From NCBI GenBank assembly GCA_031290855.1, contig JAISLM010000070.1, forward strand, positions 1 to 7,835: a stretch of 7,835 nt of DNA, given 5' to 3'. The position numbers and the translations under genes are program-made. Under the pieces are notes generated by a model. The model was not told the DNA's origin. It did no database searches and was given only the letters and a program-made list of their open reading frames with translations. Positions 1 to 5,775 of this stretch are shown one piece after another; position 1 is the first letter of the stretch; the number at the start of each line of letters is the position of its first letter. This stretch comes from Spirochaetaceae bacterium (GTDB lineage: Bacteria; Spirochaetota; Spirochaetia; Treponematales; Breznakiellaceae).

Positions 1-268
1 TCACAAAATGGGAGGCGTCCGCGAAAAAAGCTCTATAAATCCCTCTTTCACCGGCGGTTTCAGTTCCTGTTCCGCAAACTCCCGCCGCTTCACCCCGTCC
101 GCCTTCGCCGGCAGAAACCCGGCCCTTAACGGCCTGAAGCCGTTTTTTTAAGACCTTCGTCACCCTCGGCAGACTCCGCTTCAGCCCCGGAGGTATGAAA
201 AATCGGATATGAATTTCCTGGGATTTACCATGGTCGCTTTTGTTAAAATACTCATTTGCTAACAGTAT
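1..268 (-). pseudogene. Frameshifted small ORF of unknown function
   Basis: Two minus-strand reading frames join into one protein-like stretch of about 86 residues. The upstream frame is open from 268 to the homopolymer at 143-149 and reads ANEYFNKSDHGKSQEI, then FFIPPGLKRSLPRVTKVLK. The other frame continues with NGFRPLRAGFLPAKADGVK and ends PPVKEGFIELFSRTPPIL before a TGA at 3-1. The switch falls exactly at a run of seven A (minus strand); removing one A restores a single frame. No ATG, GTG or TTG start with a ribosome-binding site is visible: a TAG lies at 271-269 and the first in-frame near-start is CTG at 265. I do not recognise the family. It may be a decayed gene, a frameshift in a small gene, or a sequencing indel in the homopolymer. 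Coding character is judged by eye only. Confidence 0.4.
128..149 (+). terminator. Hairpin followed by T7, terminator-like
   Basis: AACGGC (128-133) pairs with GCCGTT (139-144) around a CTGAA loop, and the 3' arm runs into seven T (143-149). The shape is a rho-independent terminator for plus-strand transcription. No plus-strand gene is visible just upstream. On the minus strand the same bases form the A7 tract followed at once by a stem-loop inside the frameshifted ORF, so the terminator reading is only one possibility. Confidence 0.35.
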
Positions 269-305
269 CTAGTGTCGGGCAAGCCGGTACGCTACATATG
301 GGGCC

Positions 306-318
306 GGTGTCAGACCCC
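306..318 (+). repeat. CAGACCCC repeat, copy 1
   Basis: GGTGTCAGACCCC, a near-palindrome (perfect form GGGGTCAGACCCC), lies in the gap upstream of fliM. It is one of seven related copies in the window (306, 424, 5138, 5204, 6052, 7667, 7701), all with CAGACCCC on the plus strand. Confidence 0.7.
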
Positions 319-405
319 GGAGTGGGGCAAGGGCCGGTTATGCAAAGGCGCCCGGCGCCGAATCAAGGGAATTTACCCGGGAACCACGCAAACCCATAGA
401 TTAAC

Positions 406-446
406 CTCCCCGCCCTCCAGGGCGGGGAGCAGACCCCGCCGCGAAT
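406..446 (+). repeat. GC hairpin joined to CAGACCCC repeat, copy 2
   Basis: CTCCCCGCCCT (406-416) pairs perfectly with AGGGCGGGGAG (419-429), an 11-bp stem if read to a 2-nt loop, so realistically 10 bp with a 4-nt loop. The 3' arm overlaps GGGGAGCAGACCCC (424-437), which is followed by GCCGCGAAT. The same module, GGGGAGCAGACCCC followed by a GCGAAT-ending tail, recurs at 7701-7724. This looks like a REP-type extragenic element. The rest of 269-589 shows no gene or clear promoter. Confidence 0.65.
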
Positions 447-589
447 AAAGGCAAAGCGGGCGAGCAGTCCGGAAGTAAGTCAAAGCGGCGGGGACGTCCT
501 TGTTAATCAAGCGCCCTTATCGCATCGGACGATTTGGATAGATCGGCGGCGTCTTGACGGGGAGGGCGGAGATCGGGATAATTAGGAAC

Positions 590-1621
590 ATGACTGAAGT
601 TCTCTCCCAGGACGAAATAGACCAGTTACTTACCGCGATAAACGCAGGCAGTTCGGAAACCGAGGAGTACAAACCGGTTGTCGATACCCGCAAGATAAAG
701 ATATACGACTTTAAGCGGCCCGATAAATTTTCCAAGGAACAGATCAGAACCGTGCAGATAATGCATGAAACGTTTGCGCGGCTTACGACGACCGCGCTCT
801 CCGCGAATCTGCGCAGCATGGTTCATGTTCATGTGGCTTCCGTTGACCAGCTTACTTACGAGGAGTTCATTCGCTCGATACCGACGCCCACTACGCTCGC
901 GATCATCAACATGGACCCGCTCAAGGGGAACGCGATCCTGGAGATGGACCCGGTTATCACCTTTTCGATTATCGACCGTCTGTTTGGCGGGACGGGCGAA
1001 AGCGCCAAGCAGCAGCACGAACTGACGGATATAGAACAATCGGTCATGGAAGGGATAATCGTGCGTATTCTGGGAAATATGCGCGAGGCCTGGGCGCAGG
1101 TGATAGACTTGCGGCCTCGTTTGGGGCAGATCGATACGAACCCGCAGTTCGCGCAGATCGTGCCGCCGACCGAGATGGTGGTTCTGGTCACGCTGGAGAC
1201 AAAGGTGGGCGAGGTTGAGGGGATGATGAATTTCTGTATTCCTTATCTGACGATAGAGCCGATCATAGGCAAGCTGTCCGCGCAATTCTGGTATTCAAAC
1301 GTGAGGCAGGGCTCGAACACGGAAAACCTCAGCATACTCAAGGATAAACTCGTATCTGTCGATGTTAATGTAGTCGCGGAAATCGGGACGATTCAGGTGC
1401 CGGTGCGCGACGTGCTGTCGTTGCAGGCGGGGGATGTAGTGCGGCTGTACAATGTGAAGGTGGGCGATCCTCTGGCAGTCACGATAGGCGGCAGACAGAA
1501 ATTCTTGTGCTACCCCGGCGTTGTCGGCAAGAAGATGGCAGTGCAGATAAGCAAAAAAACGTCGAACATTGAGCATGATGATTTTGAAGAGCTTGTTTCC
1601 GAAGGAGAGGAATTATTATGA
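590..1621 (+). CDS. fliM: Flagellar motor switch protein FliM
   Basis: FliM is the middle layer of the cytoplasmic C-ring; it binds phosphorylated CheY and, with FliG and FliN/FliY, sets the direction of flagellar rotation. The 343-residue product has the usual length. Residues 5-14 (LSQDEIDQLL) are the N-terminal CheY-P-binding motif. Residues about 35-230 are the CheC-like middle domain, with the loop GGTG at 133-136 that contacts FliG. Residues about 250-320 are the SpoA (FliN-like) domain, including LQAGDVVRL. The N-terminal residues match the treponemal form as remembered. I chose ATG 590 because homology begins at MTEVLSQ; the frame stays open upstream to a TTG at 554, which would add 12 unlike residues. 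The ribosome-binding site is poor (AGGA only 2 nt before the ATG). The stop overlaps fliY by ATGA. No fliL or other flagellar gene precedes it here, unlike the treponemal fla operon. Confidence 0.96.
   Translation: MTEVLSQDEIDQLLTAINAGSSETEEYKPVVDTRKIKIYDFKRPDKFSKEQIRTVQIMHETFARLTTTALSANLRSMVHVHVASVDQLTYEEFIRSIPTPTTLAIINMDPLKGNAILEMDPVITFSIIDRLFGGTGESAKQQHELTDIEQSVMEGIIVRILGNMREAWAQVIDLRPRLGQIDTNPQFAQIVPPTEMVVLVTLETKVGEVEGMMNFCIPYLTIEPIIGKLSAQFWYSNVRQGSNTENLSILKDKLVSVDVNVVAEIGTIQVPVRDVLSLQAGDVVRLYNVKVGDPLAVTIGGRQKFLCYPGVVGKKMAVQISKKTSNIEHDDFEELVSEGEELL
1604..1610 (+). promoter_or_regulatory. Ribosome-binding site of fliY
   Basis: GGAGAGG lies 7 nt before ATG 1618, inside the last codons of fliM. 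With the ATGA overlap it fixes the fliY start and points to translational coupling. Confidence 0.75.
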
Positions 1622-2688
1622 GTGACGGCGCTCTTTCCCAGGCTGAAATCGACGCTCTGCTTTCGGGCAGCAATATGGGCGGAGGCGGAGGCGGCGAGCC
1701 TTCTACCAACGCCGATACAGCCGCCATAGAAAGCTTCCTTAAAACAACGACGGCCCCGCAGTCTTCGGGCATATCGATGATGACCGGCGGGTCGGTAGCT
1801 TTCTCAGGGCCCTCGGTTTCCGTCACGGATCGCGATGCCTTTTTGAACACCTTGCCGGACACCGTTACGTCGATAAAGGTTGATTTTGTCGGCGGCTTCC
1901 CCGGAGAGCATATGTTCATCATGACGGAGGATACGGCCAAGGCTATTGCCAGCATGATGAACAAAGAGGACAACATCACGCTTGACGATATGGCGATGTC
2001 CGTTATAGCGGAGGCCGTGTCGCAGATGGCCGGCACGGAGATAACGGCCCTGAGCAACAAGACCGGCAACAAGTGGATAGCGCCGTCCTCCCCCGAAGCG
2101 GTAAACATACCCAAGGCCACAGTTCCCCTGCCGTCCGGCAGCTTTACGGTTGCGGCATACGGCATAAGCGTCGGCGACGGCGTCCAGCAGACGATGTGGG
2201 AAGTGTTCGGTCCTTCGGTAGCCCAGTCGATAGCGGAGGCGCTCACCGCGCAGCAGGCGCCGGTTTCCGGCGGGGCTACGCAGGGCGGGCCGGGCGGAGC
2301 TTTTTCCGGCAGCGGCATGAGCGGCGGCGGTATGAGCGGCGGGGCCGGGCGGAGCGTGTACGGCCAGCCGCCCAACATACAGCCGGTTCAGTTCCCGAAC
2401 CTCAATATGCAGTCGGGTTCCCGCGAGCAGGGCAACATAGGCCTGTTGATGGACGTTTTCATGGAGATGACCGTCGAGCTTGGCCGTACCAAAAAACTTA
2501 TAAAAGAAATCCTTACGATGGGCGAGGGTACAATCATCGAATTGGACAAACTCGCCGGCGAGCCTGTCGATATACTCGTGAATCACAAACTGATAGCAAA
2601 GGGCGAAGTCGTGGTCATTGATGAAAACTTCGGCGTGCGCGTAACGGAAATAGTGTCCCCACAGGAACGCCTGTCCGATGCGGTGTAA
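1618..2688 (+). CDS. fliY: Flagellar motor switch protein FliY (CheC-like domain plus FliN domain)
   Basis: FliY takes the place of FliN at the base of the C-ring and in some bacteria also dephosphorylates CheY-P. The 356-residue product has an N-terminal LSQAEIDALLSG motif (residues 6-17, CheY-P binding), a Gly-rich stretch (21-26), a CheC-like domain (about 65-210), a Gly/Ser/Met linker (about 218-245) and a FliN/SpoA domain (about 272-350, with KLAGEPVDILVN). The CheC/FliY phosphatase signature, D/S-x3-E-x2-N, appears here as S128-x3-E132-x2-S135, so the catalytic Asn is Ser. I see no second intact copy. Phosphatase activity may therefore be absent, leaving a structural and CheY-binding role. 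It is translationally coupled to fliM. The usual treponemal next gene (fliO/fliZ, then fliP) does not follow. Confidence 0.94.
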   Translation: MSDGALSQAEIDALLSGSNMGGGGGGEPSTNADTAAIESFLKTTTAPQSSGISMMTGGSVAFSGPSVSVTDRDAFLNTLPDTVTSIKVDFVGGFPGEHMFIMTEDTAKAIASMMNKEDNITLDDMAMSVIAEAVSQMAGTEITALSNKTGNKWIAPSSPEAVNIPKATVPLPSGSFTVAAYGISVGDGVQQTMWEVFGPSVAQSIAEALTAQQAPVSGGATQGGPGGAFSGSGMSGGGMSGGAGRSVYGQPPNIQPVQFPNLNMQSGSREQGNIGLLMDVFMEMTVELGRTKKLIKEILTMGEGTIIELDKLAGEPVDILVNHKLIAKGEVVVIDENFGVRVTEIVSPQERLSDAV

Positions 2689-2750
2689 GGTATTCTCTCC
2701 TAAAATAATCTTGTTTTCTTAAAAACTGTCCGCGCTTGAAAAGCGTATGC

Positions 2751-2758
2751 GGAGGAGG
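2751..2758 (+). promoter_or_regulatory. Ribosome-binding site deciding the yhdT start
   Basis: GGAGGAGG ends 7 nt before TTG 2766. It lies downstream of the first possible start in the frame (TTG 2736) and 16 nt before ATG 2775, so it favours TTG 2766. Confidence 0.7.
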
Positions 2759-2765
2759 TGTGATT

Positions 2766-3035
2766 TTGCGGCAAATGACATACAAAGAAAAGTTCGTTCA
2801 GATGAACAAGGAAGCGGCCGCTACGTTTATAGCGGTAGCGCTGATAGCCGCGTTTTGGTGGGTGAGCGGGTTCGCGCTTGAAAAAATCGACTTTACCATC
2901 CTTTACATGCCCGGCTGGTTTGTCGTGGGCTGCGCCGGTTCGCTCGTGCTCTCGGTGTGCGCCGTCGTGTTCCTGGTGAAGAAGGTCTACAAGAATTTCA
3001 GCTTGACGGACGACGATACGGCGGGCCCGACATGA
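2766..3035 (+). CDS. yhdT: YhdT/DUF997 family small membrane protein
   Basis: The 89-residue product has two predicted transmembrane helices, about residues 18-36 (TFIAVALIAAFWWVSGF) and about 47-70 (MPGWFVVGCAGSLVLSVCAV), and charged ends. This is the layout of YhdT/DUF997 proteins, usually about 80-90 residues, whose biochemical role is unknown. They are often encoded directly before the Na+/pantothenate symporter gene panF, as here, where the genes overlap by ATGA. The SLC5-type partner suggests a helper or regulatory role, but this is inference from gene order. The start is TTG, chosen from the strong ribosome-binding site at 2751-2758. The 77-bp gap after fliY holds a small CGCTT/AAGCG hairpin (2733-2745) without a T-run, so read-through from fliY is plausible. 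Confidence 0.85.
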   Translation: MRQMTYKEKFVQMNKEAAATFIAVALIAAFWWVSGFALEKIDFTILYMPGWFVVGCAGSLVLSVCAVVFLVKKVYKNFSLTDDDTAGPT

Positions 3036-4543
3036 ACACTCCACTTACCCTCGCGCCGGTATTTGTTTTCTTTGTCACGCTGCTCGCCGTCGGTTTCTTC
3101 GCCAGACGCAGGGCGAAAAGAGTTTCCGGTAATTTTTCCAGCGAATACTTCATCGGATCGCGGAGTCTGGGCGGCTTTGTCTTTGCGATGACATTTGTCG
3201 CCACGTACAGCTCCGTTTCGAGCTTTGTCGGCGGGCCGGGACTCGCCTGGCAGCGCGGTTTCGGCTGGGTCTACTACGCCACGATACAGGTTGTTTCCGT
3301 GATGATGGTGATGGGCATAGTAGGCAAGAAGATCGCGATCATAGGAAGAAAGATTGGCGCGGTAACGGTGGTTGACATCGTACGGGCGCGATATTCGAGT
3401 GACGCCCTGGCGAACATCTCCGCCGTCGTTCTGGTCGTGTTTTTTACGGCGATGATGGCGGCGCAGTATTCGGGCGGGGCGAACCTGTTTGCGGCGGCGG
3501 CGGACGTTGATTACGAGGCGGGCCTCGTGATCTTTGCGCTTGTTGTCGTGGTTTACACAGCGGTAGGCGGCTATCGCGGGGTGGCGCTTACCGACACGAT
3601 CTGCGCGATGGTGATGCTGTTCGGCATGGGCATAATAGGATTTGCGATAATGCGCTCCGGCGGCGGCCTCAAAGCGATCATGGAGAAGATCGGCGAGGAC
3701 CCGGCGCGGCTACAGATACGTTCCGGCGGCGCGCTTTCCGTACCGTTCCTGCTTTCGCAATGGCTGCTCTGCGGCGTTTGTACGCTAGGCCTCCCCCAGT
3801 CTCTTGTGCGGACACTAAGCTACCGCGACAGCCGCTCCCTGCACCGGGCGATGATTTACGGCACCGTCGTTATCGGCCTGATGATGGCGGGAATGCACCT
3901 GTTAGGTACGCTTTCACATGGTGTTATATCGGAAATACCGTCCGGCAAGACCACGGACGCGATAATGCCGGCCCTGATAGTCCAAAAACTCCCGCCCCTG
4001 CTGGCCGGCTTTGCGATAATCGGGACGCTTGCCGCCACTATGTCCACCGTTTCATCGCTGTTGATAATGGCCGCATCCGCGATAATCAAAGACCTGTGGC
4101 TGCGATACCGCCCAAAACACGGAACACCCCCGGACGACAAGAAACTGCGCCGTTTCTCCGTGCTGGTAACGCTGATAATCGGCCTTATCTCGATGCTGAT
4201 CGCCGTAAAACCGCCCTCCGTCATCGTCTGGATAAACCTGTTCGCGTTCGGCGGCCTGCAAAGCGCCTTTTTCTGGACATTCCTGCTGGGCCTCTTCTGG
4301 AAACGGGCTAACGCGGCGGGCGCGACGCTCGCGATGGTAGGAGGCGTCGTTTCGTACTGTCTGGCGATGGCGCTGCGCATACCGCTTGGCGGCAGCCACC
4401 ACATCGTAATCGGCATCGGAGTAGCGTTCGTCCTCTTTATCGCCGGCAGCCTACTCGGCAAACCGGAAGACGAAAAAACGCTCAGACTGTTCTTCCCTGA
4501 AGCGTTCCCCCTCCCACGCCGTCAGCCCGCCAGCGGGTTTTAA
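3032..4543 (+). CDS. panF: Sodium/pantothenate symporter PanF (SSS family)
   Basis: PanF imports pantothenate (vitamin B5), the precursor of coenzyme A, across the inner membrane using the sodium gradient. The 503-residue product is close to the family length (E. coli PanF 483) and is hydrophobic throughout, consistent with about 12-13 helices. Sodium:solute symporter features include GFGWVYYATIQ (77-87), the signature YTAVGGYRGVALTD (175-188) and TMSTVSSLLIMAASAI (336-351), the region of the Ser/Thr-rich sodium site. The pantothenate assignment rests on sequence type plus the yhdT neighbour; another organic-acid substrate of the SSS family cannot be excluded. I chose ATG 3032 because it overlaps the yhdT stop by ATGA and gives the normal N-terminus; the frame is open further upstream inside yhdT. 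No strong Shine-Dalgarno is present, so translation probably depends on coupling. Confidence 0.9.
   Translation: MNTPLTLAPVFVFFVTLLAVGFFARRRAKRVSGNFSSEYFIGSRSLGGFVFAMTFVATYSSVSSFVGGPGLAWQRGFGWVYYATIQVVSVMMVMGIVGKKIAIIGRKIGAVTVVDIVRARYSSDALANISAVVLVVFFTAMMAAQYSGGANLFAAAADVDYEAGLVIFALVVVVYTAVGGYRGVALTDTICAMVMLFGMGIIGFAIMRSGGGLKAIMEKIGEDPARLQIRSGGALSVPFLLSQWLLCGVCTLGLPQSLVRTLSYRDSRSLHRAMIYGTVVIGLMMAGMHLLGTLSHGVISEIPSGKTTDAIMPALIVQKLPPLLAGFAIIGTLAATMSTVSSLLIMAASAIIKDLWLRYRPKHGTPPDDKKLRRFSVLVTLIIGLISMLIAVKPPSVIVWINLFAFGGLQSAFFWTFLLGLFWKRANAAGATLAMVGGVVSYCLAMALRIPLGGSHHIVIGIGVAFVLFIAGSLLGKPEDEKTLRLFFPEAFPLPRRQPASGF
4526..4541 (+). terminator. Weak hairpin with T4 at the panF stop
   Basis: CCCG (4526-4529) pairs with CGGG (4534-4537), followed by TTTT running into the TAA stop. 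The 4-bp stem is short, so it is at best a weak terminator; the stronger candidate is the hairpin at 4761-4797. Confidence 0.3.
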
Positions 4544-4594
4544 GCATTGCCTCCAAATAGAAAGGGCGGCCTCATCCTTCATTGTTCATTATTC

Positions 4595-4689
4595 GCAAAG
4601 GCTGGTTTAATACCCCGCCGAACCTTAGGTTCGCGCTTGCCGCGGTTCAAGTAAGGCAACTCCTGCAAAGATTTGGTATTAAACCAGAC
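4595..4689 (+). repeat. Inverted-repeat (MITE-like) element
   Basis: CTGGTTTAATACC (4602-4614) is the exact reverse complement of GGTATTAAACCAG (4675-4687), and each arm is preceded by GCAAAG (4595-4600 and 4665-4670). The loop contains a second small palindrome, CGAACC-TTA-GGTTCG (4619-4633). The right arm plus flank (4666-4689) recurs inverted at 7811-7834 at the window edge. The arrangement suggests a non-coding repeated element, possibly a miniature transposable element or the end of a larger one; no coding sequence lies within it. The AT-rich TTCATTGTTCATTATTC (4577-4593) lies just outside. Confidence 0.55.
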
Positions 4690-4723
4690 TTATAGAGGCT
4701 TTCCCAAAACTTCCGTTTTTGTA

Positions 4724-4740
4724 GACAAGCTTTGCTTGTC
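4724..4740. repeat. Short perfect hairpin
   Basis: GACAAGC (4724-4730) and GCTTGTC (4734-4740) form a 7-bp stem with a TTT loop. There is no following T-run, so it is not a convincing terminator. Confidence 0.4.
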
Positions 4741-4760
4741 CAGCGACCTTAAATTTATAT

Positions 4761-4797
4761 GAAAAAGCGGGCCTTAGTCCGATTAGACCGCTTTTTC
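4761..4797. terminator. Ten-base-pair hairpin with A5/T5 arms, possible bidirectional terminator
   Basis: GAAAAAGCGG (4761-4770) pairs perfectly with CCGCTTTTTC (4788-4797) around a 17-nt loop. The GC core followed by five T (and A5 on the other side) fits a bidirectional rho-independent terminator, and it is the best stop for panF operon transcription. It overlaps the possible ATG (4759) of the RAYT-like pseudogene, so the fold may instead be incidental to that coding sequence. Confidence 0.5.
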
Positions 4798-5137
4798 GGA
4801 AGCTTTTCTCACGTCAACAACAGGGAACCCCTGTTTCGCGGTGGCCAAGCGCCGGCGCTGTTCGACCGGGTGTTCCGGTAGACCGCGAACAGGTTTGTCT
4901 TCGCGGTCCGGGGGCTTAAGTCTTGCCGGTGACCGGCCGGCCTTTTACATCAATCCCGCTGACGGGTTTGAGCTGCCTGATATAATGAAATGGCTGAAGC
5001 AGACCTTCGCCCGGAGGTACAACCGTGACAATGGACGGACGTGACACCTGTTGGGTGACCGGTACTGGTCGCGGATTCTGGAAGGGGAGCCGCCGGACGG
5101 CGGGGAAGCGGGGGCGGCGGGAGGCCCGATGGCCTGC

Positions 5138-5229
5138 GGTGTCAGACCCCGCAGCGGGCAACGCCTCGCCGGACACGCAGCGGCGGGGGACTCCCCGGCC
5201 CGTGGTGTCAGACCCCGCAGCGGGAAACG
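5138..5229 (+). repeat. Tandem pair of CAGACCCC repeats (copies 3 and 4)
   Basis: Two units start GGTGTCAGACCCC at 5138 and 5204, each followed by GCAGCGGG and then CAACG or AAACG, so 26 positions match with one difference at a 66-nt spacing. Because 66 is a multiple of three, both are read in the same frame of the RAYT-like relic, as GVRPRSG followed by QR or KR. Between them lies the palindrome GGGGACTCCCC (5186-5196). Confidence 0.75.
5180..5216 (+). repeat. 37-bp direct repeat, left copy
   Basis: This 37-nt stretch, containing GGGGGACTCCCCGGCCCG and ending GTCAGACCCC, is identical to 7643-7679 in the same orientation. The copies lie about 2.46 kb apart on either side of the ABC-F gene. 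Recombination between them would delete that gene. Confidence 0.85.
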
Positions 5230-5419
5230 GGCTGCCGGGGCCGCGTTTTCCCGCCTATACCCCCTTACCGTGGCCCCGGCGCCCGGATAAGAGGCATAAT
5301 CCGTCCGTAGAACCGCAGCGGCCGCCATTTCCTCTCCAAACCGAACCGGCCCAGGGGGATACGTCTGCCCTGAAATCTGAATTACGGGCCAGGTTTAGCG
5401 CTTGCGGCGGGGAGGTTCA

Positions 5420-5686
5420 TTAGCCGTCCGACGGCCTGCACACCTTTCGACGGGGTAGATATTTAGAAAACTGAAGGCCGCCGCTTTGACCGAAATGTTC
5501 AACTTTTGGCGCGAAATGTTCACCTTTTAGCAGAGAGGTCGCACCTTTAATGAATTTGGAATTGCCAACTTTAAACATTAGATTGATGCATGGCAGAAGC
5601 GATTTGCGGGTTTGTCTTGCGGCGTTTAGCGCGGCGCTTTCGGGCTGTTTTGCCGCCTGTCGTTTGTCCTTGTCCGAACGGCTCAT
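5420..5686 (-). CDS. Possible small hypothetical protein
   Basis: An 88-codon minus-strand ORF begins MSRSDKDKRQAAKQPESAAL, and its ATG overlaps (ATGA) the end of an open stretch that continues the ABC-F frame past its stop (5775-5683). The N-terminal third is charged and could be a real protein; the rest is translated from the GAAATGTTCA repeat pair (giving GEHFAPKVEHFG) and looks like read-through of non-coding DNA. No ribosome-binding site is visible. I do not recognise it. The 5290-5775 gap holds no other convincing gene. Confidence 0.2.
   Translation of the reverse strand: MSRSDKDKRQAAKQPESAALNAARQTRKSLLPCINLMFKVGNSKFIKGATSLLKGEHFAPKVEHFGQSGGLQFSKYLPRRKVCRPSDG
5491..5530 (+). repeat. 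Tandem 19-nt repeat with 21-nt period
   Basis: CGAAATGTTCAACTTTTGG (5491-5509) and CGAAATGTTCACCTTTTAG (5512-5530) match at 17 of 19 positions. Two helix-turn-spaced copies fit a binding site pair such as the multiple end repeats of IS21-type elements, or an operator. No IS21 transposase genes lie in the window, so a solitary or relic end is the most that can be proposed. Confidence 0.5.
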
Positions 5687-5775
5687 GCGGGTCGCGTGGC
5701 CTGTTGTAGTTGGGCGAGGAGAGAATCTAGCCTGGAAGCCGCCCTGTCCGGCGCTTTACCGGCGGGGGCCGCCTT

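Larger units (their letters stand above)
4759..5290 (+). pseudogene. Decayed RAYT-like (Y1-transposase-related) gene
   Basis: Two plus-strand frames join into a protein resembling the small REP-associated tyrosine transposase family. The first frame runs from ATG 4759 and reads HVNNREPLF, ALFDRVFR, a TAG at 4879-4881, then TANRFVFAVRGLK. A single extra base near 4921 shifts to the second frame: LAGDRPAFYINPADGF, LPDIMKWLKQTFARRYNR, DNGRT, a TGA at 5042-5044, then HLLGDRYWSRILEGEPP. The core W-L-K-Q-x-F-x3-Y-N ... G-R-T-G-H-x-W-G-D-R-Y-W-S is the most family-like part: TGA stands where GGA (Gly) is expected, and Leu where Trp is. The HUH (His-x-His) motif of active Y1 enzymes is not visible before FYINP. 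After EGEPP the frame runs into the tandem repeats, giving GVRPRSGQR and GVRPRSGKR, and stops at 5290. Three lesions make it non-functional. The family assignment is from recognised motifs only. Confidence 0.65.

Noticed and set aside
140..150. Programmed -1 frameshift heptamer A AAA AAC on the minus strand
   Set aside because: The heptamer exists, but in the required phase the preceding codon is a stop (TAA), and joining the two halves needs +1, not -1.
554..589. Upstream TTG start of fliM
   Set aside because: It would add 12 residues before the conserved MTEVLSQ start.
480..589. Flagellar sigma-28 promoter before fliM
   Set aside because: No TAAA-N15-GCCGATAA-like pair is present; the TTGTTA at 501-506 has no convincing -10 partner.
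626..2586. Long minus-strand ORFs opposite fliM and fliY
   Set aside because: They are antisense shadows of two well-recognised genes in GC-rich DNA, with His/Arg- or Pro-rich translations and no domain features.
3760..4461. ORFs in other frames across panF
   Set aside because: They lie wholly inside the transporter gene and have Arg/Pro-rich translations typical of wrong frames.
4615..4660. tRNA-like fragment (GGTTCAA and small stem)
   Set aside because: No acceptor, D or anticodon arms can be assembled; the palindrome belongs to the inverted-repeat element.
5085..5125. G-quadruplex-forming G runs
   Set aside because: The runs are irregular, in GC-rich pseudogene DNA, and no positional logic supports a function.
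5138..5229. CRISPR array
   Set aside because: There are only two units here, GC-rich, separated by 40 nt of related repeat DNA, with no cas genes.
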